Notes: generated by a model from the sequence alone, not told the origin. Positions 13,440 to 25,155 are shown, counted from the stretch's first letter. The stretch: DNA of 64,000 nt from Erythrophleum ivorense (GCA_026724425.1 JAIUCV010000352.1:310001-374000), one strand, 5' to 3'. Translations and numbers: made by a program.

Positions 13440-14125
13440 TCCACTTAGTAATGTAGTTGATCTCTCATTAATCTCCAATGATTTCAAGCTTCCAATCAAC
13501 GGAAGGGGACAAGTTTGAGGTATGTTCATGACACTTTTTGCCCGAGTTTGCCTAAACTTAAAAGTATGACAACCTTAGTTTTAATGCTAGAATTATTTTC
13601 ACTTAGTAATGTATTTGATTCCTCATTATTCTCCAATGATTTCAAGCTTTCAATCAATGGAAAGGGGACAAGTTTGAGACATGTTCATGACATCTTTTGC
13701 CCTTATTTTGCCTATGATTTTAAAGTTGAAATTATTTCCATTTGGTGATGCATATGACCCTCTTTAATCCCCATTCATTTGAGCTTCCAATCAATGGAAG
13801 TGGAGGGGTTTAAGTCATACTAATGACACTACATGTTTCTAGTTGGTGATGCACTTACTTCTCTTTAATCCCCAATGACTTGAAGCTTCTAGTCAATGGA
13901 AGTGAGGGGTAGGAGACACATTAACAATACCTTTTGCTCCTATGTTGCCTATGATTTTAATGCTGTAATTATTTCCCTTTAGTGATATATTTCATCCCTT
14001 TTAATTCCCAATTATTTCAAGCTTCCAATTAATGAAAGTTGAGGGATTTGAGGCATATCAATGACACTTTTTGCCACTATCTTGCCTATAGTTTTAACGC
14101 TGAAATTATTTTGATTTCATGATGC
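13440..14125 (+). repeat. Degenerate tandem repeat, right part (about five units)
   Basis: Unit starts fall near 13449, 13609, 13748, 13848 and 13982, so the spacing is 100-160 bp. Each unit repeats the blocks CCAATGATTTCAAGCTTCCA, ATCAATGGAAGTGGAGGG, ATGACACTTTTTGCC, TTGCCTATGATTTTAA and GAAATTATTTCC with substitutions and indels. This is the same repeat as at 9548-9755. The 77-codon frame at 13515-13748 is simply the repeat read in one frame. Confidence 0.8.
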
Positions 14126-15089
14126 AAATAGAAAAAAAATTATAAAAAAATTAACCAATAACTTATTGTTTCCTTCTCAGCTTAAACATAAATCACGAGG
14201 TTTTAAAAAAATATCTCCAAATTAACGCTTTTCATATCGGAGAATAGCAATTGATGATTGCAGATCTTTCTGCATTTATATTCTCATTTGAATATACAAA
14301 TACATATATCTTTTGCTTAAAATGGAAATCTACAACTTAGACCTAAGTTTTGTCTTTACAATATATTATATTACACTTTAAATTTTTATTTAATTATATT
14401 ATCTAAGGATATCATATTTTATATAATAAAAGTTGTGGATACTCTCAGTTCACTCTATTTTTTCTCGCTTTTCGTATATTACTCTATGTAAATGGTTACA
14501 TAAATGTTACGGAAATATGCATGTGGATATTTTTTTAGGTGTTAATCAATAACTATTTCATGTAGCATTAACATTCATATAAATATAATTATCACTTCAA
14601 TTATTTTTTTGATATATTTAAATTATCATGTTTTTGCTTATTTTATATTTCTTATTTCTATTTTAATTTGTTTTTTTATCTTTATTTAATCTTTATTTTA
14701 TTATTTTACATCAATAAAATTTTTAAAATTATTTTACGCATCACACGAATCTATAATTTGTGAGCTTAAAATCTAAATCTCAAATTATAGATTCGATTAT
14801 AGGCTTAAAATGTAAGACTCAAGTTAAATCTGAGTTGGGTTTGGGTTTTGATATTACATGGAACCAAACTCCAGCTTACACAAAAACATTATATTTAATA
14901 TGAAAAAACTACTAAATCTATCAATTTAGTTTTTTTAAATATAAAAATGTATAACTTATGTCTTTTTAAAAATTTTCAACATTTAAAAGCGTGTACGATT
15001 TTATAAAATTATAATTTAAATAATTATATTTTTTCTCTACTTTTTCAAAATTTTAGAATTATTTTAAAATTAAAAGTAATATTTTGTTA
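14126..15089. other. AT-rich DNA upstream of the Sel1-like gene
   Basis: No gene seen. This is the probable distal promoter region of the gene starting at 15341. It is dominated by A/T runs and I see no repeat boundary. Confidence 0.5.
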
Positions 15090-15092
15090 GAC

Positions 15093-15112
15093 TATAAAGC
15101 TTAAACCCTAAA
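15093..15112 (+). promoter_or_regulatory. TATA box and telo-box of the Sel1-like gene
   Basis: TATAAA lies at 15093-15098 and the telo-box-like AAACCCTAAA at 15103-15112, about 240 bp before the chosen start codon. The spacing would place transcription start near 15120-15130. Telo-boxes are known from promoters of plant housekeeping genes, including many for translation and organelle proteins. No experimental start site can be read from sequence, so this is inference. Confidence 0.5.
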
Positions 15113-15173
15113 CTTGAGACAATCTCAAACTTTAAATCCATTCAGGCCAGACTCAGAGCCCAAATTATTGTTA

Positions 15174-15296
15174 ATGCGATTAGAGGTGAGGACGCCTCTC
15201 ACCTCACCCCACTACCAAAACCAAAAAGTGAGTGGGCTGGGTATAGTAGATCGATATCCCAAACACCTACTACGGAACCAGACCTCGCTGGCGTAA
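15174..15296 (+). other. Upstream ORF of 40 codons in the 5' leader
   Basis: It begins at the first ATG after the predicted transcription start and ends TAA 44 bp before the main ATG at 15341. If the transcript starts near 15125, ribosomes would meet this frame first. The peptide resembles nothing I know. It matters only if the leader is not spliced and starts where the TATA box predicts. Confidence 0.35.
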
Positions 15297-15340
15297 ACGG
15301 AAGAGCTCTTCCTCCAGTTGCTCAGCTCAGTTCCGGCGAG

Positions 15341-18300
15341 ATGATGCTGCCGAGGGCGTTGATTGCCAGCTTCACTCGGAAGCCCGCCGGTTCTCTCGGT
15401 GTTTTTCAATTCAATCAACAGGCAAGTTCTTCCTTTGTTCCCACTCTACTCTCGTCTGATCTCATCTTGCTTATGTGGGGATGGTCTTTGCAGAGAGAAA
15501 TGCATGGTAGGAACAAGAAGGCTATGGAGTTCATAGCTAAAGGTTGGAGTGCTTTGAAGGAGGTCGATAGAGTCATCGATTATTGCGAGCGTAATGATCA
15601 CCGTCTCATCCCTCTTCTTAGGGTATCGTTTGCTTCCTCATACATTAATGCCCTCTATTATTTTTATCTGAATTCTCGCCAAAACTCTTCATGCTTACTT
15701 CTTTGGCTCCTAAGTGACATAGGAAAAGGAAAATAACTAGTGGGGTTTGATTAAGCTTGTCCCAAGTTGTTGCGCTCTTGTGATTGCTTGTCTGCTTTTT
15801 GGTCGATTGTTTGATCAGAAGTATACTGAAGGGATTAACACACGTGTGATTTTGTGACCAGCTATTTAATATAAGCATAATCCAGTCTTGCCATGTGTGA
15901 TGGAGTTTTTACTGACATCAACTTATAAAAATGTTTTTCACAATAAGTGACCTGCATTTTTTGAGGAAAAAGATAATTAAAAAAAAATGGAGGTCATTGG
16001 CATGCTATGTTGTCCTGTTTTGGCTGAAAATTATGCGTATTTTGTAACCTGTACAAACTTTTGGTTTTTTTTTTTTTTCTTTTTGGGTTGTAAAATACAA
16101 GCTTTTGGTTCATCTATGCTTATTTGAGGTTTGATATTAGACAGCCAAGGAGAATTTTGAGCTGGCTTTGGAAGCTGATAACACCAATACCCATGCAAGG
16201 TATTGGCTGTCCAAATTGCATCTGAGATACCATGTCCCAGGACAAAATAAAGCTATGTAAGAAGACTCTTTCTGCTCTATCACAAAATTTTGTTTCTTGC
16301 TGCTCTAGTCATTTCTAAGTTTTTGAGCTTGGTCATTTTTTTCAACATGCATGGCATTTTAATTACATTCCTGATACATGTATCTACGTATTTAAGAATG
16401 TATTTGTCTTCTCATTTAAACAGAGGAGCAGCTTTATTGATTGAAGCAGCAGAAATGGGTGATCCAGATGCACAGTATGAGTTGGGTTGTCGTTTAAGAG
16501 TTGAGGTGAGGATCAACTCTATATGTTGTGACTGACATCCGTTAAGTGGCAAATTATGAGTCTTTGACTGCAATTATTCCTCCATCCCTAGGGAGTCCTT
16601 GAATGACTTAATGATTATCCATTACTATTTTTAGATTTATTTTTGGACAATACGTATACCTTACTTATGAATTACTTTAACTTACCTTTTAATTAAACCA
16701 ACCATTATAATTCTTTCTTGATTTTGCCTAATTGCCTTGATCATACTTCTTTGACATTACTTGACTCGAGTTTTTCTGCTAGACTCCCCCCGCTTTTTCT
16801 TCAGTACATAATTTTTTTCCCTCCTCCAAGTGAGTTATATGAATTCATGTTTAGGAAGCACAGATAATCTTGTGACAGTCCATTAATATACGGGGTTCTA
16901 ATGAGGACCTATTTGTGGAGATATAAAATTTAGAAGGACAAACAAATAACCACACTGTGTTGGTGATCACTGCCTTTTTAAACCAAATAACAACACACAG
17001 TGGTTATTTGGTCCTTATTGTATATTACTCCAAATGGGCTGTTCTTTTTTAATAAAAGATCCCTTAATATATTCTTCTTCAGTACACTACACTGATAGGT
17101 AAATTCTTTTTTTATTTTTGAACAGAATGAATATGTCCAATCAGATCAGCAAGCTTTTTATTATTTGGAGAAAGCTGTGGACCAGGTAAATTATTCTTTG
17201 GAAGATTTCGACCCATCAATATTTCCCGATGTCTGTCAGAACCTCACTGGAGCTTACCATGATCTAGTTGCATCCAGGTGCTCTTTATCTTCTGGGGGCT
17301 GTATATTTGACAGGTGACTGCGTCAAGAAAGATATTGCATCAGCATTATGGTGTTTCCATAGGGCATCAGAGAAGGTAGTAGGAGATATAACAAAAGGCT
17401 AAAACTGTTCTCTTAAAAACACATGCATGCTATTTATTTTTGGCGTTGCTCTTTAGATTTTGATTGACAATTGTCCTTTCCATGTCTAGTCAGTTAAGCC
17501 TTGAGTCCCCTGTAGTTGGATATTTGGTTTTGGTATAGGTAATTTGCACTTCCTCTGTAAGAGCATACTTTGCCTCACATGTTTTATGAGCTGTGAACTG
17601 CTATATTTCTCCACTGGTTACACATGGCTTGTTTCATAGTTCAATTTTTGTTCAAGTTGCATTTTTTATTTATTTATTTTGTTTCTTTGTTTTATCCTAT
17701 TATCATTAGTATCATCATTCATCATTTCTGGAATTGATTCTATAGTGTGCTATAAGCAGACATTTCATGTTTTTAATGTACTGGATTGGATATTTATTTT
17801 CATAAGATACTGTCTAGAGTTTAAAGATTTTGCGCTCTGTTTCTTAATAATACTCTTTGTATATGTATAGGGCCACGCTGGTGCAGCTATAGCATATGGA
17901 TCTCTTCTCCTTAAAGGTTAGTTGTCCAGCTGCAGTTTTCTCCATGTTGTTATATATGGGATGTATCTTCCCAACTTCCCTTCCTTTTTTTCTGGATTAT
18001 GGGGTTTAGGTATATATATCATACTTTCTGAGGATACGTTGCACTTAATGTATAGATAGTCTATGTTAATAAGTTTTGAAGAGGTGGATATGGAATTAAA
18101 AGGAGCTACCTTCCTTTTATTTGGATGCTTAATGAGGGAAGATTGGGAAAATTTAAGTTTGAAATTCCAATATGACGTTTATCAACGGTTTGGAGGTAAA
18201 ATAGGAAATTACAAGTCTTAAAAGTAGAAGTCGTTCGACTTGTTCAGTTATTCCCCCTCTTAACCCCCATTTACTCTTCTTAAATTTTGGAACTTTCAAA

Positions 18301-18965
18301 TGAGGGAAATTATTCCTTTTCCTGCCGTTCCCCATCCACACACTTTAAGGATAAGTTAGCCCATAAATCTGTCCTACATGTTACCGCATGGGTGGGTAGG
18401 TTCAGGTGGACATAAGAGTTAGAATTCCCTTTAGAAGCAGTCTTCTCACTCAAAGAGAGAGCTTTATTAAAAATCTCTGATAGGTCATGTCATGGCATGA
18501 TGATGAATAAAAGATGAATGGCCCTTCAGTGTTCTATATAACTCCTGAAGAACCTTTAAGAAAGAAACATAACTTTAGATAATTAAAGTGATGTCAAAAA
18601 TATCAAACAAGCGGTAAAGCGAGCATATCAAGAGAGTTGGCCGTTAGCAAAGCTTGCTATTCTTTGCTTGTATGTCTTTTGGCTTGCAACCTGTTGTTAC
18701 GAGTTTGACTCATTTCCTAATGAAAGAAAAGTATTGTGCCTCAGGTGTTGAGGTCCCAAAATCGTTGACTAAATTCAGTCTGAGCAGAGGTTCAGCTGCA
18801 AAAAGAGCAGACAAGAAGCGAGAAAGTCATGCAGTGGATCCAGTAGAGATGGCAAGAGAAAAATTCCAGATAGCAGCAAAAGCAGGATGTGATCTTGGAT
18901 TCAAATGGCTTGAAAGGCTAGAGGAGGAAGAGAAGCGGCTACTCACTGAAAGACAATCCGATTGA
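15341..18965 (+). CDS. Sel1-repeat (TPR/HCP-like) protein, probably mitochondrial, 8 exons
   Basis: Exons by splice sites and continuous frame: 15341-15421, 15494-15622, 16141-16256, 16424-16505, 17126-17185, 17268-17375, 17871-17916, 18745-18965. They sum to 843 nt, which is 280 codons plus stop. All introns are GT-AG except the first, which is GC-AG. Residues 1-27 are rich in Arg, Ser and hydrophobics with no acids, as in a mitochondrial presequence. Residues about 124-207 form two full Sel1-like repeats and a partial third, with the helix-pair pattern A..LG..Y..G....D...A..W...A...G. Residues 238-272 hold another half-repeat ending in an acidic/basic helix. Sel1 repeats are protein-binding scaffolds; the partner is unknown. 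It appears to be the plant HCP-like/TPR-like superfamily. Exon borders are predictions; the ATG at 15341 is chosen because it starts the presequence in frame with all exons (ATG 15344 is also possible). Confidence 0.85.
15422..15493 (+). other. GC-AG intron 1, 72 nt, frame-neutral
   Basis: The donor reads CAG|GCAAGT, the strong consensus expected of rare GC-type donors, and the acceptor is TTTGCAG. Its length is near the plant minimum, divisible by three and free of stops. If retained it would add 24 residues right after the presequence without breaking the frame. Confidence 0.7.
16944..17009. repeat. Inverted repeat in intron 4
   Basis: The arms AAATAACCACACTGTGTTG (from 16944) and CAACACACAGTGGTTATTT (16991-17009) are near-perfect reverse complements separated by about 28 bp. 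This could be a hairpin in the pre-mRNA or the core of a small foldback element. No target duplication was found. Confidence 0.6.
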
Positions 18966-19055
18966 ATAAACTATATCCTCTTATTCTTCGAAGCAGCATA
19001 ACATACTTGGTTCTATATCATGGGTTAGTGCTCAAAATCAAGCTGTCTATAAAAT
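18965..19055 (+). terminator. Candidate polyadenylation signals of the Sel1-like gene
   Basis: AATAAA overlaps the stop codon region at 18965-18970, and a TATAAAATAATG stretch follows near 19047. In plants such near-upstream elements are loosely conserved, so the true 3' end is uncertain. Confidence 0.35.
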
Positions 19056-19219
19056 AATGTGCCTTTTTTCTTGTACAAGCATGTGCTGGAGCTGCTGGCC
19101 AATCAATGATCATGAAGTCTTGCCCTTTCATGATAAAATTTGGATGTTTCATGTGCATACAACAATGCTTGAGTTCTCCACTTTCGGTGTTCTTGTCTAA
19201 TTTATAATTGTAAAACAAT

Positions 19220-20000
19220 TTATGGCTTGATGTCGTGCCTATTCAATGCCAAAATCTGATTGCACATTTTCGTTAGGGGTGAACACAAGCCCAATTTGGT
19301 GTTGCTTGGCTAAATCATGCCAAATTCGGCTAGTGCCCAAAAAAAAGGGTGGAATTGTGCTGGGTTGGGTACTGGGTTGGTTGAGTTGGCCAATTTGATC
19401 CAACCAACTAATATTATATTTGAAAAAAGAGACTTAAATGAAAAAAATATTTTTTATGGCTTATTTTGTAATTTTAGTTAAAATTTTTTAAATATATGTT
19501 ATAAATTATAAATAGTTAGAGGAGTCAAAATTTTTGTGAAATCTTTATTAAGTATGAATGTCATGTTCAAATGATCAAAAATAAGGAAGATAGAAAGCAT
19601 GTATTTTTAAAGTAAAAGAAAAATTAAAATTAAAATAGTAAATGTATATTTTTAGAAAAAAGTAAATAAGCCATTGCATCGTGTTGTTTTCAAACAATTA
19701 CTTAAAAAAAAGTGCCTTAATGGGACCACAAAACTCTAAGTTCTAACTTTTTGAATGTTCATCTTTTATGCTTTTATTTTCTTCTTTTTTTCTCCTTTGA
19801 TTTACGTTTTCTGATTTTATTGTGTAGATGTTGTAAAGATGTATAAAAATGGGTCATTATATGTTTAAAATGGTCTAAGTAATTACAAAAGTTTTGAAGT
19901 CTTTTAAAATTTTTTTGAAAAAATAAAAAAATTTGGTCAAGTTATGCCCCCCAATTCAAGGATGACTTTTAGCTTCTCTTTGGAGAAAGATTATGAACCT
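19220..20000. other. Intergenic DNA between the gene and the retroelement stack
   Basis: No gene seen. At 19275-19410 there is a GT-rich patch with repeated GGGTTGGG/GGTTGGTT words, then AT-rich DNA. The left border of the retroelement nest cannot be placed exactly. Confidence 0.45.
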
Positions 20001-21185
20001 TATGTATGTATGTATTGTGGATCCACTCTAGGGAATGCCTTAGATAGCATTTTGATGGTTTGGTTTCTTCATATTTTATGGTTACTCTAATAGAGTTGTA
20101 TACAAATATGAAAGAGCTAGAGAAAGTAATTCTTCATTCTAGTTATGCTAAAAACTTATGCATTGCATTAAGTAGTATGGGATGCTTTGTATATTACCTA
20201 TGATTTTGAAAGCTTAAGCCTATGTTGGTGGTATGAGGCACTAGATGTGATACATATGAATATATTTCCTTAAACAACATTTTTTAGAATGACATTATTA
20301 TGTTTCCTTACAATAAATCTTATAATAAATTATGATATGCCCAAATATGTTGAATTATATGATGATTTTGTTATCATGAAAGGATTATCGATGACTTATA
20401 TGCATGGCTTGATGTTTTATGATGTTGCCATAGATGATATGATTAGCTCATACTTATATGATGCCATGCATTTTATTCCATTTATTTGCATGTATGATTA
20501 TTTCTCATATAAACAATAGTAATAAATAAAAGTTATTTCTACATATGCAACTGCTCAACTATTACTAGCTTTCCAAAATATTATTGTCTTTTTGAGAATT
20601 TTTATGATTCTCACATGTGTGGTGATGTGTTCAAATCTAGGAGAAAATGCTAACAATTAAGTTTATAGTAAAGATTGAATGGATGATGTAGATGTATCTA
20701 GAGTTGGTCCAATACATATTATATTGAGCATAAAATACTTCAAGATAGATGAGGACGATTAGTAACTATTTATTGGCCCATAGCTAATGGGAGCCTAGTA
20801 GGAAGTAAAGTCATGAAACTAGTGTCTCCTTTTGTATATATGATGGTTTAATGACTAGTTTGCAATATTTTAAGCATAGGAGTTTCCTTTTGATGTATTT
20901 TAATGTATATATGTAGTATTGTGATTTAACTGAAAATAATATTTTGGCTAGATGTATGATGTGACAAGTCTTACATGAGGCTTGATCACTCTAACAAGTA
21001 ACCTAGTACAAGATGTTTTGGAAAAAAAAAATTAAAAGAGTAAAACAACCAGTATTACTTAACACGTGTGATCTCCTTATTTAAGATAGTCCATTATTTG
21101 ATACAATTATAACTTCCTCGTGCATGAGACAATTAAGTAATAACTAGTAATAGATGTCATTAATCTAATAATTGAAGGGGTTATA
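20001..21185 (+). mobile_element. Probable remnant of the 5' LTR of element D
   Basis: This segment lies directly upstream of a tRNA-Met primer site and so should be the 3' portion of the 5' LTR. I could not align it with the visible 1240 bp of the 3' LTR (39007-40246), which would be the LTR's first part, so the 5' LTR is truncated on its left. The boundary at 20001 is arbitrary. The 76-codon frame at 20289-20519 is not a recognised gene. Confidence 0.35.
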
Positions 21186-21189
21186 TTAA

Positions 21190-21201
21190 TGGTATTTGAG
21201 C
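21190..21201 (+). other. Primer binding site of element D (tRNA-iMet type)
   Basis: TGGTATTTGAGC closely matches TGGTATCAGAGC, the complement of the initiator Met tRNA 3' end used by many plant Ty3/gypsy elements. It sits about 215 bp before the gag start. Confidence 0.7.
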
Positions 21202-21417
21202 AGTTCGTCTTGCAGATACCTATATGAGTCTAGAATAGGATGGGGATTTTAATAGCCTAACCTTGTTTTGATATGCAAGTAATTGTAAGTGAAAGTGATT
21301 CTAGCACTTATAAGCCTTGCATATCTATGCTTAATGCTATGATCTAGTTTCACTAGTAGGAATAAAGTTTTGAGCCTTATCACCTTAATCTAAATTATTC
21401 TGTTGTATGATGAACGC

Positions 21418-22378
21418 ATGGAATCAAGAAGAAGTAACTCTGATGGCAAAAATAATGATAATGGCGTGATGAATGCCATTGAGAGGATGGTTGCTATTGT
21501 TAGAGAACAAGCTGCTGCTATTAATCAATTAATCCAATATATGTATCAAAACATAAATGATGGTCAAGCCATCACTACTGGAAATGGTAATGCAACCTTA
21601 AATCAAGGATTGAATCTAAATTTCTAAGGTCTATTGAATTTAGGAAGGCCAAACCCCTAATCATTCTAAGGAGAGTACAACCATACAGTAGCATATGAAT
21701 GGTTAAAAGAATTAGAGAAGATTTTTGAGACTCTAGGATGTATTGATAACTTGCCCATAGTTGGTGGAAAGAGATAAAGAGGGGATTAGGGTATAGAAAT
21801 CACATAGGAAAGATTCAAAACTATATTCCTCAAAAAGAACTTCCTTGAGAGTGTAGATTCAAAACTATATTCCTCAAAAAGAACTTCCTTGAGAGTGTTG
21901 ACAAATGAAAAAGAAATAAGGTTTCTACAATTGAGACAAGACAATATGACAATTGATCAGTTATGGCAAAGTTTGAAACTTTGTCAAAATTTTCATTATA
22001 TTTGAAGAATAATTTGGACGAAGAATGGAAAACAAGGAAATTCAAGGCAAGCCTAAGATAAAAAATTAGGAGTATGGTGATTGCCCTTGAAATATGAGAT
22101 TTTTTCGTACTAGTGAATAAGTGCAGGGTCATAAAAAAACACTTGGCAAAGATTGAGACTAAAAAGTAGAAGAAACAATTCTAGAATAAGAATAGAATGG
22201 GAAATGTTTAAAAGAAAAAATTTGAACCCAAATTCAACTCCCAAAAAGGGAAACAAATTGTGAGAAATCTAACAATTGTAGTTCAGGAGTGGAAAGACAC
22301 AGGGAAACAAGCCTTGCCTTGTAGGATAGAATGTCTACTATACCTAGAAGAAACCAGGTCACTTTTCTAAAAAGTTCC
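21418..22378 (+). pseudogene. gag of element D, broken
   Basis: The open part runs from ATG 21418 to the stop at 21627 and has the polar, Gln/Asn-rich N-terminus of gypsy gag. Downstream, in shifting frames, the capsid-like pattern A.EWL.ELEKIFE.LGC (about 21685-21745) followed by a WWKEIK-like stretch is readable. A perfect 44-bp direct duplication (21812 and 21856) adds a frameshift, and several stops are present. The segment ends, close to where the nucleocapsid zinc knuckle would lie, at the solo LTR inserted at 22379. It is non-functional. Confidence 0.75.
21812..21899 (+). repeat. 44-bp perfect tandem duplication in D gag
   Basis: Two head-to-tail copies (21812-21855, 21856-21899) starting GATTCAAAACTATATTCC and identical except for the last base or so. 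The length is not a multiple of three, so the duplication shifts the frame. Confidence 0.9.
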
Positions 22379-25150
22379 TGTAACACCCCATAATTAATTA
22401 AGGTGTTAATCACGAATTAGATTAATTAGGAATAATTAATATGGAATAATTAGGCAAGTTAAGTAAATGGAGATTTTAGAAAGGTAAATTTATTAATATG
22501 GGTTTGAGATTTAATTGGGAGAGAAATTTCATCTAAGCCCAAATTAATGTAGGAGGCTGTGATAAGAGGCTAATGGAGGCCCAATAAGCTAGGTGTAGAC
22601 CCAACTTGATCCAATGTGATGGAGGCCCAATATCCACTTTATATAAGCTCTTATAATTAGCCCAATAACCCTTGTGCAGACCCAAAACCTTTGGGCTCTT
22701 AAAACTTGGTCTGACTCAATTGAATTTCAGCAACCCAACACCTTGAAACTGGTCCAACAACTTAAAATCTGAAGCCCAAATGAAAATGGACCTTGGAGCA
22801 ACCTATGACTCATTTTTGACCCAACTTAAACCCAACTAAAACCCTAATATATCAGCCTCTTCCTCACACTTACTGAAACACAAAACACATCTTAAAATTC
22901 GGAGGTTGAGAAGGAGGCTAGGGTTGGGGGCAAGAATTCTGCATTTTCTCACATTTAAAGCAAGATTCAGCCAAGATAATAGTTATACAACTTAATCCCC
23001 TTATCTTTCTCTTTAATTTGGTCCAATTAGTTTTTCATTTAGAGTATTTTCACCCTACCCAAAATATGAAATGTGAGAATTTGGGGATTTTCTTGGTGAA
23101 ATTCGTAGGTTGAGGTTAGGGTTGACCTTGTGTGAGTTTAAACCTTCCATTTTGATGCTTCATTTGTTAATTTGAGACCCCCATAGCTGATTTATAAAAT
23201 GGGTATTAATTCTGTACGAATTTGCTTAGGATTTTGGGTGGAATATTGAGTTTTCTGGTGAAGGACACTCTAATTCGAATTTGGGATTTGTGATGGCTGT
23301 TGCAAATTTGTCTACAAGTGAGGTAACTGGGGTTTATATTAATTCCATGTATATATCTGATTTAATTTCATATGTTGCTGTATATGAATGATTTGAAATG
23401 TTGAATGAATTAGTTGGCTATCTGTTGAATTATGATTGGACCTTGTGAGTCCATGGTGGAGCTGTGGTGCAGCTGCCACCCGTGCATGTATTTCGATCGA
23501 GCACCGGGTTATGATCAAACCCCAGATGCACAGAGCCTCGGTTGTGCTCAATAGGGAGTAGGTGCCGTAGACGGGCCTCTCCCTGTGTTAATAGCCTTTA
23601 ATATGTGATAATATGATTGCTAGTATGGGATAGTAATCATGATAACCTAATTGTTTCATTTGCTGATATGATGGATATGATTCTGATGTTGATTTTGATT
23701 CATGCATATATGCTAATTAAACTGGATATATGATGGAATTGCCTTGGTTACTGAGATTTATATCTCATCCCGTTTAATAGGATTAACATTTCAGGTGAAT
23801 GTTCTTCAGGTAAGGATAAAGGGAAGCAAGTAGATGAAAATCCATGAGCTCTAACATATGGGAGAAGGCTACACTTAGACTGGCTTATTTAGTAGAGATG
23901 CAATTTTGTTATTAGTTTACATAGCATCATCATGTATTTATGTTGCCAAGTGTAGGCGTTCATATTTTGTTTGATTGAAATGTAACCGTTAAGGATTTAA
24001 GTCTCATTATAGTTGAATATTAATGTATGAACTTATAGTATCATATATATAGTTTTGTTGAAATTATGATATGGATTACCATATGAGAATTGTAGTCTTA
24101 TGATGCCTTGGATGTGGACATAAGCTATTGTTGAATGGAATCTCTATGGAATGTGCATGGGATGTTAATTGCTGTGCTAATGCATGTGTTCTTGCTGTCA
24201 TATATTCATGAATTTACTGATATGAGCTAGTTGGGCAAGTAAGAAGTAGTATTTAAGTTTTACAATGGTAATGGACGGATTGATGGGTAAATAGGGTAGA
24301 TAAACACCATTAGAATCACATAAAATAAGGGAAGGTGGACCTGAAGTGTTTTTAAGATGAGAATTGGAGTATAAGGGGCGAAATTTGGGTAATGTAGTCA
24401 CAGGAGGGAGTTTCGCCGCGGCTAAGAAGGCCTCGCCGCGGCCAAATAAGAGATAGAGTTAAAGGGCGCCGCGGCATAACCAATCCTACCGCGGTGCAAG
24501 GGAAGAAAATTAGCCCAGGGAGTGACAGTAGCGAAGAGCGTCGCGGCCTGATAAATCTCACCGCGGCGCAAAGTGGGAAAAATTGCCTAGGAGGGTGACA
24601 GAACGGGAACTCGCCGCGGCGTAATAGATCCTGCCGCGATGCGAGTTGAGGAAATAAAATAAGGGTTGGACAGAAACAAAACTTGCCGCGGTGCAAATAT
24701 ATTGTACCGAGGCGAGAATCGTAGGAGTTGAGAACAGTAGTTCTAGGAGCCGCGGCGAGATTTGTGAAATTTGTCTAGTGATTCCAAAGAGCAACTTGGT
24801 TGCGGCAGGGAAGGCATAGGCCGCGGCGCAAGTCCCCAACCTACTCCTTTTAGCCTAGAAACCCCAATTTCTTCAATGGTAATGGTAAGAGATGATATAA
24901 GAACACTTGTGGGAGGTTATTGGGTATTGAAAATGATGGACGGTTGAATCATAAACCCCTTATGGTAGTAGGATTTCTTTTATGCAAATTTTGTTTTGTT
25001 GAGGTGGTATGGTGATGACCCTAACATCAAGGTTCAAATTTTCTCCATATTTTCACAATGTGATAAATTATAACCACTCAAACCTTGATAATTAATTATT
25101 AATCGTATATTTAACCATAATTACAATGATTAGAAGGGAGGGTTGTCACA
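22379..25150 (+). mobile_element. Solo LTR B1, 2772 bp
   Basis: It starts TGTAACACCCC and ends GGTTGTCACA, flanked by a perfect 5-bp duplication GTTCC (22374-22378 and 25151-25155). It is inserted in the gag of D, which continues on the other side. It has no primer site or coding domains, so it is a solo LTR. It shares blocks with the F LTR and with the LTR of element C (for example GGATAAAG, AAGCAAG and TTGCCAAGTGTA near 23810-23960). It carries the CCGCGG array at 24416-24826. The open frames seen on its - strand (24198-24839) come from that GC-rich array and are not genes. Confidence 0.92.
24416..24826. repeat. Array of nine CCGCGG palindromes
   Basis: Exact CCGCGG hexamers begin at 24416, 24436, 24469, 24489, 24561, 24614, 24686, 24750 and 24821. 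Several decayed forms lie between them (TCGCGG, CCGCGA, CCGAGG). Most are extended as GCCGCGGC or CGCCGCGGCG. This is the most GC-rich patch of the window apart from the gene leader, set in AT-rich LTR sequence. Confidence 0.95.
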
Positions 25151-25155
25151 GTTCC

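Noticed and set aside
15212..15418. 68-codon - frame opposite exon 1
   Set aside because: Shadow of the leader and first exon of the Sel1-like gene.
17679..17870. 63-codon hydrophobic + frame
   Set aside because: It is intron 6 sequence ending at the acceptor of exon 7; the pyrimidine-rich tract gives the Phe/Leu run.
24416..24826. CRISPR-like or satellite interpretation of the CCGCGG array
   Set aside because: Spacing is irregular (20 to 72 bp), the repeats are only 6-10 bp, and this is plant LTR sequence.
24352..24839. Two overlapping - frames of 114 and 93 codons
   Set aside because: Produced by the GC-rich CCGCGG array, which lowers stop density; the equivalent part of B2 gives only a short, different frame.
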